From contig JAJRXT010000099.1 in the NCBI GenBank assembly GCA_024276125.1, forward strand, positions 1 through 64,000: a stretch of 64,000 nucleotides of DNA, written 5' to 3'. This DNA is from a bacterium (GTDB taxonomy: Bacteria; SZUA-182; SZUA-191; JAJRXT01). The notes below the pieces were generated by a model, which did not search any database, was not told where the DNA came from, and was given only the letters and a program-made list of their open reading frames with translations. This document shows, piece by piece, positions 18,627-27,354 of this stretch (its first letter is position 1; the number at the start of each line of letters is the position of its first letter). Both the position numbers and the translations under genes were made by a program.

Positions 18627-19829
18627 CTAGGTATGGTAATCGGCGTTTATGCGTACGTATTCATAAGACAGATCGCAACTCCACATATTATAGCTTTTAT
18701 CGCCCTGTTTTAGATCAACGATAATCTCAATATCTTTTGATTTAAGCCTTTCTTCGGCTTCTATTGCAACCTGCTCACCCAGACCGCAGCCGTTTTCTAC
18801 TAATTTTACGCTATTTAAATAAAGATCAATCTGTTCCGGGATAATACCGGCGCCAGCCATTCCGGCGGCGGCTAAAATGCGTCCCCAATTGGCCTGCTGA
18901 CCGAATAAGGCTGTCTTTACCAGCGCAGAATTGCCTACACAAGAAGCAATCTTTTGCGCCTGCTTTTCTGATATCGCGTCGATAACCTTAATTTCAATAA
19001 ACTTTGTCGCCCCCTCGCCGTCTTTTATTATATCTTTAGCCAGTTTTATGCACATCATATTTAAGGCATCACAAAAATCCTGCCAGTAGGCGGATTCAGG
19101 AGTTATTTGCGCGCCGCCTGCCGCATTATTGGCCAGTATCATTACCATATCATTGGTACTGGTATCGCCGTCTACTGAAATACGGTTAAAGGATTGATTT
19201 ACCGCTTGATTTAGGGCAAGCTGCAAGTGTTCGGCCTTAATGTGCGCATCTGTCGTGACAAAACATAGCATTGTAGCCATGTTTGGGCATATCATACCGG
19301 AGCCTTTAGCCATTGCGCCTATGGTGATTGTTTTATCTGCAATCTCAAGTTCTACAGCGGCTTCTTTGGTGCAGGTGTCGGTCGTCAGGATAGCTCTAGC
19401 CGCCTGTTTGCCCATTGCTTTACTAAGCGCCGGTACGATTTTTTTTATCCCGCTTTTAATTTTGGATATCGGCAGGCGCTCACCGATTATTCCGGTAGAG
19501 GCCGCCCAAACCAAAGAGGAATCAATCTGTAATTCTGCGGCGGTTATATCTGCCATTGTGCGGGAGTCTAAAAGCCCTTGCTGGCCGGTACAGGCATTGG
19601 CATTGCCGCTGTTTATAATAACAGCCTGTATTAGTCCCGAACAAAGGCGCTCCCGACAAAGTTTAATCGGCGCTGCTTGTACTTCATTGGCGGTAAATAC
19701 CGCCGCTATCTGCGCTGTTTTTTCACTGTATATAAGCGCTAGATCAAGATTACTTTGTTTTATCCCGCAACATATACCGGCTGCTTTAATTCCGACGGGC
19801 GCGGTAATTCCCCCTTCGATAAATTTCAT
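18627..19829 (-). CDS. argJ: Bifunctional ornithine acetyltransferase / N-acetylglutamate synthase
   Basis: The 400-residue product matches full-length ArgJ. It recycles the acetyl group from N-acetylornithine to glutamate in the cytoplasm for arginine synthesis. Visible marks are the oxyanion-hole region WAASTGIIGERLP (about 108-120), the self-cleavage site before the nucleophilic Thr in CPNMATMLCF (about 185), and GDTSTNDMV (about 275). The protein is cut there into alpha and beta chains. It is a lone arginine gene here; the gene upstream on the same strand is rpsI, with a terminator-like hairpin between them. Confidence 0.95.
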   Translation of the reverse strand: MKFIEGGITAPVGIKAAGICCGIKQSNLDLALIYSEKTAQIAAVFTANEVQAAPIKLCRERLCSGLIQAVIINSGNANACTGQQGLLDSRTMADITAAELQIDSSLVWAASTGIIGERLPISKIKSGIKKIVPALSKAMGKQAARAILTTDTCTKEAAVELEIADKTITIGAMAKGSGMICPNMATMLCFVTTDAHIKAEHLQLALNQAVNQSFNRISVDGDTSTNDMVMILANNAAGGAQITPESAYWQDFCDALNMMCIKLAKDIIKDGEGATKFIEIKVIDAISEKQAQKIASCVGNSALVKTALFGQQANWGRILAAAGMAGAGIIPEQIDLYLNSVKLVENGCGLGEQVAIEAEERLKSKDIEIIVDLKQGDKSYNMWSCDLSYEYVRINADYHT

Positions 19830-19853
19830 TATTATAATCCGTGGTAAATCGGC

Positions 19854-19916
19854 ATAAAAAAAGGAAGATAAAATCGGTAAGACAACAATGAAGTCAGACG
19901 AATTTATCTTCCTTAT
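19854..19916 (-). terminator. Hairpin with U-tract between rpsI and argJ
   Basis: On the minus strand AAGGAAGATAAA pairs with TTTATCTTCCTT and is followed directly by a run of T. It sits 25 bases before the argJ start, so it could end the rplM-rpsI transcript or act as an attenuator for argJ. Confidence 0.65.
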
Positions 19917-20238
19917 AGGGTTTGTATGTAATTAATTTTTATGCTTCGGTATGAGACTATGTTCTATGTTTCGGGGTGAGACACCCCGAAACATAAAATC
20001 TTACTCGCATATATGGGTGCAGATTCTTTACTGCGCCTACGCTTCGAGGCTGTGTCACTGTCAGAAAAATCGCTTTTTTTCTGTCATTCCCACGAAAGTG
20101 GGAATCTATAACTTGTTGAAAAAACTGGATTCCTGCCTTCGCAGGAATGACAGATTGAGGGCAATTTTCAGCTTATAAGCAATTACGACACAGTCTCTTC
20201 GTTCAGAATGACAACAAAATGAAATACAGTAACAAATA
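19917..20238. repeat. Stacked repeats with double nesting
   Basis: From left to right: a TGTTTCGGGGTGAGACACCCC-type palindrome (about 19968..19995), then a GTCATTCTGA-family copy lacking its left end (about 19998..20212). Inside that copy, at a GCTTC|TTC junction, sits an element with ends GAGGCTGTGTC / GACACAGTCTC (20046..20197). That element in turn contains a CTGTCATTCCCACGAAAG ... GCAGGAATGACAG palindrome (about 20080..20152). Confidence 0.8.
20046..20197. mobile_element. GAGGCTGTGTC-ended miniature element
   Basis: A 152-bp insert with inverted ends GAGGCTGTGTC and GACACAGTCTC interrupting a GTCATTCTGA repeat. A sister with the same ends interrupts another copy at the equivalent site (39076..39193). 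No coding sequence. Confidence 0.75.
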
Positions 20239-20631
20239 TTAACGCTTGGAAAATTGGAATCTGGCTCTGGCGCCGCGTTGACCGCATTTTTTACGCTCTT
20301 TCTGACGCGAATCACGCGTTAGGAATCCTTTTTTGCGCAGTTCAGCTCTGTTTTCCTCATCTACCTGAACTAATGCGCGTGCGATTCCATGCCTGATTGC
20401 GCCGGCCTGACCCGATGTACCCCCGCCATTTACATTGACCAGTACGTCATATTTATCCTGTACATTAAGTCTTTGTAACGGCTGTTTCATAATCATCTTA
20501 AGTGTTTCGCGTTTAAAGTATGTGTCTAAGGGTTTTTTATTTATAGTAAATTAGCCGCTGCCTGCCCTAAGCCATACTCTGGCTACAGAAGTTTTGCGCC
20601 TTCCTGTACCGTAATATTTTTTTTCATCCAT
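20239..20631 (-). CDS. rpsI: Ribosomal protein uS9 with one in-frame stop codon
   Basis: Read through, this gives a normal 130-residue S9 of the small ribosomal subunit. It starts [16 protein letters not shown] and ends with the family's invariant FSKR tail that reaches the P site. Codon 27 (20553..20551) is TAA inside GSG-stop-FTIN, where relatives carry Lys or Glu. The ATG overlaps the rplM stop (TAATG), the usual translational coupling of L13 and S9. Without readthrough only a 26-residue peptide is made, or reinitiation would give a protein lacking its first third. It is hard to see either supporting life, so recoding or a base change in the sequence is likely. Confidence 0.92.
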
Positions 20632-21083
20632 TAATTAACCTGCCTTTTTTTATCTGCTATTTCTAATATACTTGGTTTTTGTGCTGCATGAGGATGTTGC
20701 GTTCCGGCATATACCTTTAATTTTTTAATCATTCTGCGACCGATAGTATTTTTAGGCAACATTCCGCGTATTGCCATTCTGATGACTTTTTCAGGCCTTT
20801 GCTGGATCAGCTTTTTAGCGGTGACAGATTTTATCCCGCCGGGATAATTTGTGTGCCTGTAATAGGTTTTTTGTTCTAATTTTTTTCCGGTAAAGGCCAC
20901 TTTTTCGGCATTTATTATTATAATATGATCGCCGGTATCCAGACTTGGCGTATAAATTGGCTTATGTTTACCTTTTAGCATTAGGGCAGCTTGTGAAGCT
21001 AGTCGCCCCAAATTTTTGTCATTAGCATCTATAAGATACCATTTACGAGTTATATCTTTTTGTTTTACAACGTAAGTTTTCAA
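20631..21083 (-). CDS. rplM: Ribosomal protein uL13
   Basis: The 150-residue product is L13 of the large ribosomal subunit, with KWYLIDANDKNLGRLAS at the start, DHIIIINAEKVAFTGKK and the MLPKNTIGRRM segment. The start is TTG: AAGGAGG lies 10 bases upstream and no ATG fits. It is first in a two-gene operon with rpsI. Length and sequence are normal. Confidence 0.95.
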   Translation of the reverse strand: MKTYVVKQKDITRKWYLIDANDKNLGRLASQAALMLKGKHKPIYTPSLDTGDHIIIINAEKVAFTGKKLEQKTYYRHTNYPGGIKSVTAKKLIQQRPEKVIRMAIRGMLPKNTIGRRMIKKLKVYAGTQHPHAAQKPSILEIADKKRQVN

Positions 21084-21152
21084 CTAGTTAGCGCCTCCTT
21101 GACCCGAATTCTAACGGGATTATATCTTATAAAAAAAATATTTATCTAAAAA

Positions 21153-21317
21153 TAACGTAAGTTCGACATAAAAGTTGTTGAATTTATTAAACTGTAGGGA
21201 CGGCGGCTTGTCCCCGCCCGTGATTCGGGAGGGGATGCGCCCCTCCCCTACAGTAAATCTACGTTAATTACTTGATATGCAATAGTATTCTACTCTTCTT
21301 ATGTCGAACTCACGTTA
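21153..21317. repeat. Family C inverted-repeat element (intact)
   Basis: A 165-bp element with near-perfect inverted ends TAACGTAAGTTCGACATAA and TTATGTCGAACTCACGTTA. The interior has a 'ctgtaggg ... ccctacag' inner palindrome and a GC-rich 'ggcttgtccccgcccg' block. It is the cleanest copy in the window and defines the family's borders. Confidence 0.8.
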
Positions 21318-21801
21318 AAAATAAAAAGCGAGCAAGCTTATAAAATGCTTTAATATTTTTAAGTTAAATTGACATAATACTATAAACAATCATATGCTTA
21401 ATTGTCAAGAAAAAAAAGAATAAGGCTGCTGACTTATAATAAGCATAGCCGCATAATTAACCGTAATATTTTTAGTGAGGTCAGATTTTAAAATCTGACC
21501 CCGAAGATACTGTTGTCGGATTTTTAGAATCTGAAAACACAACTTATAGATATTTATACAATTATGCTAAAGGCTTAAGAAAAAATCATACAAATATAAT
21601 TTGTATTTTTACGCCGATTAATTTCCTACTTATTCGGGTTAAACCCGCTGCCTAATAAAAAAGTATGTTTTTGGGCTGCAACACAATATAAGGTAGATGA
21701 TGACGATAAAATAGGCTGATGTAGTAGATTTTGGGCGCAAAAGTAATCGGCAATATATTCCCTAAACTTGAAATGTATTTATAATGTGGTAAATTAATTA
21801 T
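21318..21801. other. Intergenic with one small palindrome pair
   Basis: Mostly AT-rich sequence without a gene. Around 21478..21545 is a 'gtcagattttaaaatctgac' palindrome with a following 'ggatttttagaatctga', a type that recurs at about 22433..22492 and 47395..47455. Confidence 0.5.
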
Positions 21802-22053
21802 ATGGACAACGATACAGTAGTAATGAACGATATCACACCGCTTAAAAATGAAACAGCCGCTAAAAGTGAGCCTGCACCTAAAAGTGACTTTTTGTTACTT
21901 TCCAAGGAAGTGTTAAAAATGATACAGGACAAAAACATATTAAATGAGTTTTTCAAGATTACTGATATTCTAGCATCTAATGATACCTTCAAAAAAGTAT
22001 CAATTAAAGCCAACCTTAAAAACAAACAAATCTACTTTTTAATTCAATTATAG
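21802..22053 (+). CDS. Small orphan protein, paralogue 1
   Basis: 83 residues, not recognised. Residues 1-29 are variable and polar (starting MDNDTVVMNDITPLK). Residues 30-83 are highly conserved with the product of 31848..32111, including SDFLLxSKEVLK and the tail from TDILASNDTFKK to QIYFLIQL. No signal peptide, membrane segment or cysteine is present. It stands alone between repeats with its own AT-rich upstream region. Conservation of the C-terminal half in two unlinked copies argues that this is a real protein family. Confidence 0.75.
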   Translation: MDNDTVVMNDITPLKNETAAKSEPAPKSDFLLLSKEVLKMIQDKNILNEFFKITDILASNDTFKKVSIKANLKNKQIYFLIQL

Positions 22054-22551
22054 CCAAATACATCCTGATTGATTAAATCTTGGCTTATCCTCAAACTTTG
22101 TTTTTTTCAGACCGCCTAGAATCTAAGCTAAATCTTAGCGCCGAAATGCACAATTTATTTTTACTTAAGCCCTAACAGTTTCGGCTTGAGGACAAACCAA
22201 AATATCAACATTATACTGAAAGACTGGCCGAAACATCAGAGTGTTTTTTTACTGTCATTCTGAGGCCGAAGGCCGAAGAATCTGCTTGCTGTTGCAGGGG
22301 GAGATTCTTCACTCCGTTCAGAATGACAAGTTGTATGTTTCGGGGTGTCCCACCCCGAAACAAGCGTAATTTTACATACATATTATCTGATTTCGGTTTG
22401 AGCCCCCCCCGACAACATAAGTTGATTTGTGGCGTCAGATTAAGAAATCTGACGCCTGCCAGAATGCCGGATTTTTAGAATCCGGCAGTCACAAACTTTA
22501 AGCATAAAATTAGGTTCTAAAACCTATTTTATAGAAACATAAAATCATTAT
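22054..22551. repeat. Repeat-filled intergenic stretch
   Basis: Holds a full GTCATTCTGA copy (22254..22327), a TGTTTCGGGGTG/CACCCCGAAACA palindrome (about 22338..22363) and an 'aatctgacgcc'-type palindrome set (about 22433..22492). No gene is seen. Confidence 0.7.
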
Positions 22552-22755
22552 TTATTGATTATCTTCTTCAAATAAAGCGTTTAAATCCGCCATTAAGTCG
22601 TTAATGTCAATTCCGTGCATTAGCGCGCCGCTTTCAATAGATTCAGCCGTAGCCCCCATACAGGAAAAACATCCCATATTATATCTGGAAAATATTTCAA
22701 TAGCTTTAGGATGAGCTTGCAGCGCCTCTTCTATGGACATGTCCTTAGTAATCAT
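22552..22755 (-). CDS. DUF1858-domain protein
   Basis: 67 residues forming a single DUF1858 domain: SIEEALQAHPKAIEIFSRYNMGCFSCMGA, with the family's paired cysteines in GCFSCMG (residues about 28-31), then IESGALMHGIDINDLMADLN. The domain occurs alone or fused to ScdA-like and hybrid-cluster-type redox proteins in anaerobes; its biochemical role is not settled. A GGAAAGGAGA ribosome site lies just ahead of the ATG. It stands alone, about 4.6 kb from the ferredoxin/CODH-like block. Confidence 0.85.
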   Translation of the reverse strand: MITKDMSIEEALQAHPKAIEIFSRYNMGCFSCMGATAESIESGALMHGIDINDLMADLNALFEEDNQ

Positions 22756-23203
22756 TAATTCTCCTTTCCTTGTCTTTATAACCCTAATAATTCTTGCGAA
22801 ATAATCCGGGTAAAAATTTATTTTTCTGAAATTATAGGCTTTGTGCGTCTTAAGTCAAAAACCCCGTAGGGCGGTTATTTGTTTGTGGGCTCCTCGCCCC
22901 AATTTGGCAATAAGTCTCTTATTTCTGAATCTCCTTATCTTACAATGTAGGCGCGGGTTTTTGAATCCGACCTATGGCCGATCGAAAGAGCAACGTCTAC
23001 AAGAGGTACTTTGCATATAAGGTATGCTAAATCTTTAATTAACCTTCCCAAATTTTAGCTCCAAAAAAACTTGCCAAGATTAGATAGCTTATGTTAAAAT
23101 CATCACTTGCGCTTGATAAATGGTTTTTTTTACATTTTTTCAAAGCGTCTGTTAATGTAATAAACCTATATCTTATAACTAACTAATTGAATTAGGAGTC
23201 TTT
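22756..23203. other. Intergenic upstream of rpmB
   Basis: No gene is visible. A GTAGGCGCGGGTTTTTGAATCC-like repeat fragment and a 'ggccgatcgaaagagcaacgtc' fragment lie near 22945..23000. A strong AGGAG just before 23200 is the rpmB ribosome site. Confidence 0.5.
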
Positions 23204-23395
23204 ATTCCGGGTAAATGCGAAATTTGCGGTAAAAGTGTACAATTTGGCTGCAATGTAAGCCATGCTCATAACAGAACCAAAAAAATGTGGCATCCGAATA
23301 TTCAACGGGTAAGGGTTGCCGTTGGCGGTCAGGCCCGTAAAATTAATGTTTGCACACGCTGCCTGAGATCCGAAAAGGTCTCTAAAGCCAGCTAG
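23204..23395 (+). CDS. rpmB: Ribosomal protein bL28 with ATT start
   Basis: 63 residues of a zinc-type L28: PGKCEICGKSVQFGCNVSHA, then TKKMWHPNIQRVRV and a second CxxC in VCTRCLRS. The four cysteines fit the zinc-binding form. The expected initiator is ATG before CCG GGT AAA, but the codon is ATT. AGGAG stands five bases upstream of it, and no ATG, GTG or TTG lies in frame between it and the upstream stop. ATT is a rare genuine start in bacteria (infC). One G-to-T change from ATG would also explain it. Confidence 0.9.
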   Translation: MPGKCEICGKSVQFGCNVSHAHNRTKKMWHPNIQRVRVAVGGQARKINVCTRCLRSEKVSKAS

Positions 23396-23585
23396 CAGGT
23401 AGTATAGCACCATCATATTTGGATGTCTACTTAAAAAAAGTAATCTAAGTTTTATGTTTCGGGGTGTCTCACCCCGAAACCGCATTAGCGGAAGCTTGCG
23501 TTGATGCGGCGATTGTTTCGGTATGAGACATACTGAAACATAGTTTTTCGGCTTGGGGACAAGCCGAAATATCGTATAGGTTGTT
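23396..23585. repeat. CCCCGAAAC palindromes
   Basis: Between the convergent rpmB and rel genes lie a TGTTTCGGGGTGTCTCACC-type palindrome (about 23455..23481) and a second, TTTCGGTATGAGACATACTG-type, copy (about 23515..23541). Confidence 0.65.
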
Positions 23586-25748
23586 TCAGGCCGCCCGCAC
23601 TCTTTCTACCTTAAATACGTCTTTTATTTGTTCTATTGATTTTATAATCTTGTTTAACTGCTTTAAATTTTTGACCTCGATTACAAATTTATGGGTAGCC
23701 TGTTTGTCACTGGTGGTTTGAATGTTTGCGGTTAAGATATTGGCGGCGGTTTTGGATATCGCCTCGGTGATTTCAGCCAAAAGCCCCTGTCTGTCGCCTG
23801 ATAATACAGAAATACCAACCGGCTGGGTGCCCTTGATTTTAGAACCCCATTTTACCTCTATTGTGCGCTCAGGATCAGAAGTTAACGACAAAGCATTGGG
23901 ACAATCCGCTCTGTGTATAGAAACTCCCCTGCCGCGGGTTATAAAGCCTATAATATCATCGCCCATTACCGGATTACAGCATTGGGCGAAATTTATCAAC
24001 AGGTCGTTTAAACCCTTAATCACCACCCTCTGAGAATTAGAAAAGGGGATGACCAATTTCTTCATTATTTTTTTGAATTTGGAAGAATCCTTTTGCGCTT
24101 GCGGTGAGTCTTCATGCGGTTTTAGCCGGCTGATTATCATCTGGGCGGAAACTTTGCCATATCCAATAGCCGCCATTAGATCATCTTCTTTTTGAAAACC
24201 CAATTGACCGGCGGCCTCCAGCAATTTACCCGCTTTTTCGGCTTTAGCTAAATTTAGGCTGCTCTTTCGGAATTCCTTTTCGCATATTTCCTTACCCAGC
24301 GCTATACTTCTTTGGCGTTGTTCCACCTTCACCCAATGGCGGACGCGATTAATCGCCCGCGATGTTTTGACTATTTTAAGCCAGTCAGGACTTGGTGCGT
24401 GAGAGGTCAGGGTAATAATATTTACAATATCGCCGTTTTTAAGCTGATATTTTAGAGGGACAATCTTTCCGTTTATTTTAGCTCCGACGCAGTGATGACC
24501 TATATCTGTATGGATTCGGTAGGCAAAATCAATAGGAGTGGCTCCTTTGGGAAAGCATTTAACTTCCCCTTGCGGAGTAAAAACATAAACCTCATCCGGG
24601 AAGAGATCGGTTTTTATGGAACGCAAAAATTCACGCGGGTCTTTTAAGTTTTGCTGCCACTCAAGAAGCTGCTGGAGCCATTCAAATTTTTCATCGTATT
24701 TCTCATCCAACTTACCTTTCTTTTTGTACCTCCAATGAGCCGCTATTCCTTGTTCTGCAATACGGTGCATCTCGCGGGTTCGTATTTGCACTTCTAAGGG
24801 TTTACCCTCAGGACCGATTACAGTGGTATGTAATGACTGATACATGTTTGGTTTCGGCATAGCCACGTAATCATTGAATTCTCCCGGGATCGGGGTCCAC
24901 ATGGAATGAACAATCCCTAATGTGCCATAACAGTTTTGCACTGTATCCGTAATCACGCGGATAGCTAAAAGATCGAATATCTCTTCAAATGGCACGCCTT
25001 TGCGCTGCATTTTTTGATAAATACCCTGATAATGTTTGGTTCTGCCGGTAACATCAGCCGGTATATCTGTTTTCTTTAACTCTGTTTTAACAATTTGTTT
25101 GGTATTTTCAATAAATTCTAAGCGTTGTTTGCGGCTTTGAGCTACCTTTTTTTCTATAGTTACGAAATTTTCCGGCTCTAAATATTTAAAAGACAAATCT
25201 TCCAGTTCACATCTCAAGCGTCCCATACCCAAACGATTGGCTAATGGCGCGTATATTTCCCTGGTTTCTTTGGCAATTCTTATTTGTTTTTTTTTCGGGA
25301 CATATTCCAATGTACGCATATTATGCAGTCTGTCGGCCAGTTTTATCAAAATAACCCGGATATCTTTAGCCATAGCAAAAAGCATTTTGCGTATATTTTC
25401 AGCCGCCCGTTCTTCTATGTTATCAAAGGTTATCTGGCTGATTTTGGTGACGCCGTCTACTAAAAAACTGGTTTCCTTGCCGAATAGCCGCTCGATCTCA
25501 TCCAGTGTAGTAAGCGTATCCTCTACAGTATCATGCAGCAGACCCACGACAATACTGGTGACATCCAGCTTTAGCTCGCTTAGGATGCCGCTTACTTCTA
25601 ATGGATGAGAAAGATAGGGGGCGCCGGATAAGCGCAACTGGCCTTGGTGGACCTTGGCGGAGAAAATATAGGCTTTGCGAATAAAATCCGTATTAGCGTT
25701 AGGGGTATAAGACAGAACATTTTCTACAATATCACCTAAACGCAACAT
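23586..25748 (-). CDS. Bifunctional (p)ppGpp synthetase/hydrolase of the Rel/SpoT family
   Basis: 720 residues from ATG 25748 (AGGGACA site). An earlier TTG at 25844 would add a tail unlike the family. It makes and degrades (p)ppGpp, the stringent-response alarmone. The HD hydrolase domain is near residues 20-175 (YLSHPLEVSG, GLLHDTVEDT). The synthetase domain is near 230-345 (DLLAIRVITDTVQNCYG, QIRTREMHRIAEQGIAAHW). A TGS domain lies near 385-445 and a C-terminal ACT domain at about 645-720. Intact HD and synthetase motifs suggest both activities. It stands alone and converges with rpmB. Confidence 0.95.
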   Translation of the reverse strand: MLRLGDIVENVLSYTPNANTDFIRKAYIFSAKVHQGQLRLSGAPYLSHPLEVSGILSELKLDVTSIVVGLLHDTVEDTLTTLDEIERLFGKETSFLVDGVTKISQITFDNIEERAAENIRKMLFAMAKDIRVILIKLADRLHNMRTLEYVPKKKQIRIAKETREIYAPLANRLGMGRLRCELEDLSFKYLEPENFVTIEKKVAQSRKQRLEFIENTKQIVKTELKKTDIPADVTGRTKHYQGIYQKMQRKGVPFEEIFDLLAIRVITDTVQNCYGTLGIVHSMWTPIPGEFNDYVAMPKPNMYQSLHTTVIGPEGKPLEVQIRTREMHRIAEQGIAAHWRYKKKGKLDEKYDEKFEWLQQLLEWQQNLKDPREFLRSIKTDLFPDEVYVFTPQGEVKCFPKGATPIDFAYRIHTDIGHHCVGAKINGKIVPLKYQLKNGDIVNIITLTSHAPSPDWLKIVKTSRAINRVRHWVKVEQRQRSIALGKEICEKEFRKSSLNLAKAEKAGKLLEAAGQLGFQKEDDLMAAIGYGKVSAQMIISRLKPHEDSPQAQKDSSKFKKIMKKLVIPFSNSQRVVIKGLNDLLINFAQCCNPVMGDDIIGFITRGRGVSIHRADCPNALSLTSDPERTIEVKWGSKIKGTQPVGISVLSGDRQGLLAEITEAISKTAANILTANIQTTSDKQATHKFVIEVKNLKQLNKIIKSIEQIKDVFKVERVRAA

Positions 25749-25932
25749 AATATCTGTCCCTAGCCTGACTGGATTGATAGGATTATTAGTTGATAAACAA
25801 GAGGTTTTATTTTTAAACCTACCAAACATGCCCCTTATTGTCAAGTGGATATTAATGTTTCACTTGCGATTATATATCTATAAAAAGTTTTATTCCTTTT
25901 TACCAAAATTGTGAATAATTGAGATTGATGTC

Positions 25933-26298
25933 CTAGGGGGAGGGAGGAATCTCAGAGGCGCCTTTAAATTCAATCTTATAGCTGGATATATGCTTGACAT
26001 TGGCTTTAATGGTGGTATTAAAGTTTTTGGCTTTAGCTTTTATAAAATTTCTGATAGTAAAGTTGCTTTCTGCTATTAATTTTTTATTCTCATTAAATAC
26101 TTTGATGACAAAATCCGCATGCCTTAAATTTATACTGGAATTATTAATAAGCTCCCCCCTTACCCTTGCAAGTTTGGTAGACATTTTTATAAAATCAATT
26201 TTTTTGACGCTGAAATCCTTATCGGTTTGAGCGAAACTGATTTGATAGGAACAAAACAGGATAATAAGGACTAATCCAATGTTTCTCATGCTTTTCAT
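25933..26298 (-). CDS. Small exported FxLYD-like protein
   Basis: 121 residues from the ATG with GGAGGGCGG ahead. A signal peptide covers residues about 1-23 (LVLIILFCSYQISFAQ). The rest resembles the FxLYD / DUF3426 beta-sandwich, which describes how residues beside a 'GELINNSS' turn form an immunoglobulin-like fold (ARVRGELINNSSINLRHADF). It is likely periplasmic. The match is weak and no partner is evident. Confidence 0.6.
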   Translation of the reverse strand: MKSMRNIGLVLIILFCSYQISFAQTDKDFSVKKIDFIKMSTKLARVRGELINNSSINLRHADFVIKVFNENKKLIAESNFTIRNFIKAKAKNFNTTIKANVKHISSYKIEFKGASEIPPSP

Positions 26299-26726
26299 AA
26301 AGCCGCCCTCCATAACAGGATAAGTTTTATTTTGGGAGCCTCTTGCAAAAGCCCCCCAAAATGTCATTCCCGCAGTGATTTTAAGCGGGAATATATTTTT
26401 AACTCTTTAAAAAACCAGATATATGTATATGTTTCGGGGTGAGACACCCCGAAACATACAAACATACCTATTTGAGTTGACGCCGAAACCAAAGCCGTTT
26501 AATTTTCTTAGCTGTCATTCTGAATGAAACGAAGTGGAGTGAAGAATCTGCTCACGTATGCGGGTAGATTTTTCGGCCTTTGGCCTCAGAATGACGGCTA
26601 AGAAAAGGCTTTTAAGCTTAAGTCAACAGCATTGTTCCCTGACCATGGTGAGGGAACCAGATAAAGTTGTTCTTCTTAGCTCTTTTAGTATATCATACAT
26701 TAAGTTTTAACTCTAATTAAAATAAC

Positions 26727-26986
26727 TCATGTTACGCAAAAAAACTAACAACACCACCGTAGGGTGGATTAAGGGGCTTTTATATAACCGATCACCAAAA
26801 AATGAGCAAATAACACAAAACGCTCAAAAGATCGCCCCGAATCCACCACGCCTAGCGGCGAGCAATTTGCAGGCGTGGTGGGTCCACAACTACAAGACAA
26901 TGTATGCCTAACAGACATTTTGGGCTTTTTCATAATACGGGCTTGACCCACCCTACATTTATAAAAGCGGGTTTGCGTAACATGAA
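26727..26986. mobile_element. Family D miniature element with TAAAATAA duplications
   Basis: A 260-bp element with ends CTCATGTTACGCAAA and TTTGCGTAACATGAA. TAAAATAA stands on both sides (26719..26726 and 26987..26994). This and the copy at 11292 set the duplication length at 8 bp with AT-rich targets. Confidence 0.75.
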
Positions 26987-27117
26987 TAAAATAATTTTTA
27001 TAAAAAAGTAACTTTCTTGACTTAAGTCAAGGCGTATAATGTTTTTATCGGCTATTATTGCTAGTAGATGCAGATTAGTAAAGTTTAGGTTAATACCCGA
27101 ATTGTTCGGGTTACTAA

Positions 27118-27317
27118 CTCACGTTACGCAAACACCGCAGGGTGAATTAAGGGGTCTTATATAACAGGCATTCGTTATAAATTAAAATGGCTATTTGAGT
27201 AAGTGTGGTGGATCCGCAACTGTCAGAAAACGTAAACCCGGCATGTTTTTTTTAGGCTCTTTCCCAATATGGGCTTGATCCACCCTACATTTAAAAACAC
27301 GTTTTGCCTAAAGTGAG
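27118..27317. mobile_element. Shorter family D element
   Basis: Ends CTCACGTTACGCAAA and TTTTGCCTAAAGTGAG are inverted repeats with mismatches. The interior has 'gggtgaattaaggggt' and 'gggcttgatccaccctac'. No clear target duplication. It ends 37 bases before the ferredoxin-type gene and may carry part of its upstream region. Confidence 0.6.
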
Positions 27318-27354
27318 TTAATTATTTAGAAATACAGTATGGAGGGCTTATAAT

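Larger units (their letters stand above)
26299..27354. repeat. 1-kb repeat cluster
   Basis: No gene is seen. In order: a half GTCATTCCCGC...GCGGGAAT palindrome (about 26363..26390), a TGTTTCGGGGTG palindrome (about 26430..26457), a GTCATTCTGA copy (26514..26595), a family D element with 8-bp duplications (26727..26986), a palindrome TTGACTTAAGTCAA (27017..27030), a 'cccgaattgttcggg' palindrome (about 27097..27112) and another family D element (27118..27317). Confidence 0.75.

Noticed and set aside
25749-25844. N-terminal extension of Rel from a TTG
   Set aside because: The added 32 residues do not resemble the family, and the TTGACA there may be a -35 box; ATG 25748 has a ribosome site.
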